This document shows, piece by piece, positions 55,980-57,144 of a stretch of DNA of 57,144 bases (the first letter of the stretch is position 1; every line of letters begins with the position of its first letter). The stretch comes from Flavobacteriales bacterium. GTDB lineage: Bacteria > Bacteroidota > Bacteroidia > Flavobacteriales > ECT2AJA-044. Made by a program: the position numbers and the translations under genes. The stretch spans positions 1-57,144 of the forward strand of contig JAGWBA010000014.1 of the NCBI GenBank assembly GCA_021296215.1, read 5' to 3'. The notes below the pieces were generated by a model. The model ran no database searches, had not been told where the DNA came from, and was given only the letters and a program-made list of their open reading frames with translations.

Positions 55980-56351
55980 GGGGCTGATTTGGTTTTGACA
56001 GCAAGATAGTGGTCATGTAAGCACGCCGAGCATTGGGTATTTGGCTCGTAAATATCAAGACTCAACTTTTGTAATTGGCGAGACTAATTACGCTTTGGCA
56101 GCCTAATACTAGGTATTAGATGTCTTTGATCCAGGGGCTTACGTTCGCACCGTACGCGGACCCCACCGGATCATCATAACAAACGGTGATAGAGAAGTGT
56201 AGTCGTTTCGGACACGGATCGAAAATTTAGAGACTAAGGAATGTGTTGGTCGTCGGGTTTCCGGCACATTCTCAAAAATCAAACGCGACTAAGCGCGTAG
56301 AAAGCATGTCTGTTACTTGTTTGGACGCGGGTTCGAGCCCCGCCAGCTCCA
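55980..56351 (+). ncRNA. ssrA: Transfer-messenger RNA (one-piece tmRNA)
   Basis: The tRNA-like ends pair: GGGGCTG (55980-55986) with CAGCTCC (56344-56350), including one G-U, and the T-arm GGGTTCGAGCCCC is present at the 3' side (about 56329-56341). CCA is not encoded. The 5' part GGGGCTGATTTGGTTTTGACAG is a strong family signature. The tag frame begins after GTAATT with GGC at 56077 and reads GETNYALAA then TAA (56104-56106), the proteolysis tag I recall for Bacteroides-type tmRNA. It frees stalled ribosomes and tags the unfinished protein. The RNA is about 372 bases. Its 3' end is repeated 171 bases downstream (see the repeat entry). Confidence 0.95.
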
Positions 56352-56523
56352 CAGAACAAAATGGAACCCGTTTACCGAAGAGGTAAGCGGGTTTTTCATT
56401 TGACCTGAGCCAAGCTCTGCTTGATGGGGCGCAGCCCCGAAACGGGTTCCATTTTGATTTGTCGCGCCCCCACGACCACGCCCGAGGAGCGCAGCGACAA
56501 AGCGCTAGCCCCGCCGGCTCCAC
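56336..56523 (+). repeat. ssrA 3'-end direct repeat, attachment-site-like, with an inverted repeat between
   Basis: The 17 bases AGCCCCGCCAGCTCCAC at the tmRNA 3' end (56336-56352) recur, with one change, as AGCCCCGCCGGCTCCAC at 56507-56523. Between them a perfect 17-bp inverted repeat links CAAAATGGAACCCGTTT (56357-56373) to AAACGGGTTCCATTTTG (56440-56456). Genes for tmRNA are frequent targets of phage and island integrases, which duplicate the 3' end of the gene. This is the pattern expected of an attachment site or its remnant; it could also be an old local duplication. Confidence 0.5.
56365..56396 (+). terminator. tmRNA terminator
   Basis: AACCCGTTTACC (56365-56376) pairs with GGTAAGCGGGTT (56382-56393) over 12 bp (one G-U), loop GAAGA, followed by TTT. 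It is 14 bases after the mature tmRNA 3' end. Confidence 0.85.
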
Positions 56524-56731
56524 TTTCGTACCGAGGTACGAAAATATACCAAAACTTAAAAACCATGCCCAACGGCTTGTTTTTAAGGGAATTATAAAAA
56601 GAGGCAAATTTGTATTTGCCTCTTTTCTTATGAATTTTAATCTTTTTTGGAAAAGACCCAATAGAGTTCGAACCTCATAAAATACTTATAATCAACACCT
56701 TGCGTTTTCAATAAAATATGAAATGCGTCTA
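56397..56731. other. Gene-free gap after tmRNA
   Basis: 335 bases without a supported gene. The first 130 are GC-rich (CGCGCCCCCACGACC, CCCGAGGAGCGCAGCG) and hold one arm of the inverted repeat and the second ssrA 3'-end copy; a short hairpin TTTCGTACC/GGTACGAAA lies at 56524-56543. From about 56545 the sequence turns clearly AT-rich and stays so to the window end, a composition change suggesting transferred DNA. A strong terminator lies at 56597. The small frame at 56272-56661 crosses tmRNA and is not a gene. Confidence 0.6.
56597..56626 (-). terminator. Bidirectional terminator in the AT-rich edge region
   Basis: AAAAGAGGCAAAT (56597-56609) pairs perfectly with ATTTGCCTCTTTT (56614-56626), loop TTGT. 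A-tract and T-tract flank it, so it may work on both strands; it lies 105 bases past the end of the minus-strand gene at 56732. Confidence 0.65.
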
Positions 56732-57094
56732 TTAAGTCACTAAACGGTAAAAATCCCGCAAAAAAGCTATAATTCGTACCAATTGCTCGGAATCGAGTAA
56801 ACGTCCATCTGCTTTTTCTGCTGACCAGATTTTCTTAAAATTCGGATCTTCAAGATTCTCGATTTTAGAGGAAGAATCTTTTGTTACAGGTTCCAGATTG
56901 AAAATGATTTTTGTAGGAGTACTAGCGGCATAATGGAAGTGATACGGCTCTAAAACAGCCTTGTCTTTAAGTAGTAATGAAATCAATTTCTGTCTGGTAT
57001 AAAAGTCAGCTTTTGTGTAAAGCTTGCCTAGATGAGATAGCCAACGTGCAATCTTTTTGGATTTCTTTTGAGTCTGTTCAGAAAAGTGTGTCAC
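56732..57094 (-). CDS. Small AT-rich ORF, possible C-terminal remnant of a serine recombinase
   Basis: 120 residues from a GTG at 57094; an in-frame TAA lies directly upstream, so it cannot extend. The sequence is basic at the start (EQTQKKSKKIARW) and then LSHLGKLYTKADFYTRQKLI, KDKAVLEPYHFHYA, TPTKIIFNLEP. That pattern (a helix with 'LY...AD...RQKLIS', a strand, and a hydrophobic end) resembles the C-terminal region of large serine recombinases of Bacteroidota, in which case this is a fragment. The resemblance is weak and judged by eye, and no catalytic domain is present. It sits at the putative ssrA-linked island edge, 13 bases from the divergent gene at 57108. Confidence 0.4.
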   Translation of the reverse strand: MTHFSEQTQKKSKKIARWLSHLGKLYTKADFYTRQKLISLLLKDKAVLEPYHFHYAASTPTKIIFNLEPVTKDSSSKIENLEDPNFKKIWSAEKADGRLLDSEQLVRIIAFLRDFYRLVT

Positions 57095-57107
57095 TTAACT
57101 TAGTGAT

Positions 57108-57144
57108 ATGAAAAAGCAAGAAATATCGAAAGCCGGCTTACAAG
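57108..57144 (+). CDS. Start of a gene running off the window
   Basis: ATG at 57108 opens the frame MKKQEISKAGLQ and continues past the window end without a stop. Twelve codons are too few to identify it. It is divergent from the small gene at 56732, with starts only 13 bases apart. Confidence 0.35.
   Translation, partial: MKKQEISKAGLQ

Noticed and set aside
54662-56065. Extended 467-codon form of the dehydrogenase
   Set aside because: The first 61 codons cover the promoter and the first 86 bases of tmRNA; the enzyme's known start matches the ATG at 55882.
56272-56661. Minus-strand 129-codon frame
   Set aside because: It runs through the tmRNA 3' end and its terminator and has no recognisable protein features.

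Overview
The window looks like chromosome of a member of the Bacteroidota, most likely the Flavobacteriales. Supporting signs are a protein with a type IX secretion (T9SS) type B sorting domain, the T9SS proteins PorT/SprT and Plug, a Bacteroidota-type short RpoD, a TonB receptor/DUF4249 pair, a TamL-type lipoprotein, and a tmRNA whose tag reads GETNYALAA. Thirteen copies of the Bacteroidota -7 promoter box TAnnTTTG sit at sensible distances before genes, and Shine-Dalgarno sequences are almost absent. No species can be named from the sequence alone.

Layout. 1-9.4 kb: a large T9SS-exported PKD/SprB-repeat protein, gyrB, and an operon of a 1031-residue TPR protein with an outer-membrane barrel protein. 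9.4-13.5 kb: ftsE, two glycosyltransferases and murB (envelope and division). 13.5-20.7 kb: the six-gene Na+-translocating NADH:quinone oxidoreductase operon nqrABCDEF, then apbE, which flavinylates it, and a convergent small four-cysteine membrane protein that looks like the iron-sulfur maturation factor NqrM. 20.8-23.8 kb: the T9SS Plug protein, a decayed DUF3667 gene and apaG. 23.9-31.1 kb: pruA, a DivIC/FtsB-like gene, a small tudor-like gene, both methylmalonyl-CoA mutase subunits, a Zn-ribbon protein and MeaB, close-packed with overlapping ends. 31-38.5 kb: two small unknown genes, an aminotransferase, a heptose-7-phosphate kinase, a TrkH/KtrB-type potassium channel subunit and a frameshifted cation-chloride/amino-acid permease. 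38.5-46.8 kb: ubiE, porT, an unknown barrel protein, an EamA exporter broken by two nonsense codons, an rRNA methyltransferase, tamL, a class I aldolase and accD. 46.9-54.5 kb: a TonB receptor with two nonsense codons and its DUF4249 partner, then rpsO, pnp, rpoD and rpe. 54.5-57.1 kb: four tandem mini-hairpins, a saccharopine/alanine dehydrogenase-family enzyme, tmRNA, and an AT-rich stretch that looks like the edge of an ssrA-targeted integrative element.

The housekeeping genes are intact. Four transport or accessory genes (DUF3667, NKCC-type permease, EamA, TonB receptor) carry stops or frameshifts in otherwise well-preserved frames, which suggests recent gene loss. No CRISPR array, rRNA or tRNA gene was seen. 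The most promising leads are the NqrM-like protein encoded against apbE, the strong Shine-Dalgarno sequence before rpoD in a genome that otherwise avoids them, the mini-hairpin array, and the ssrA-linked island edge.
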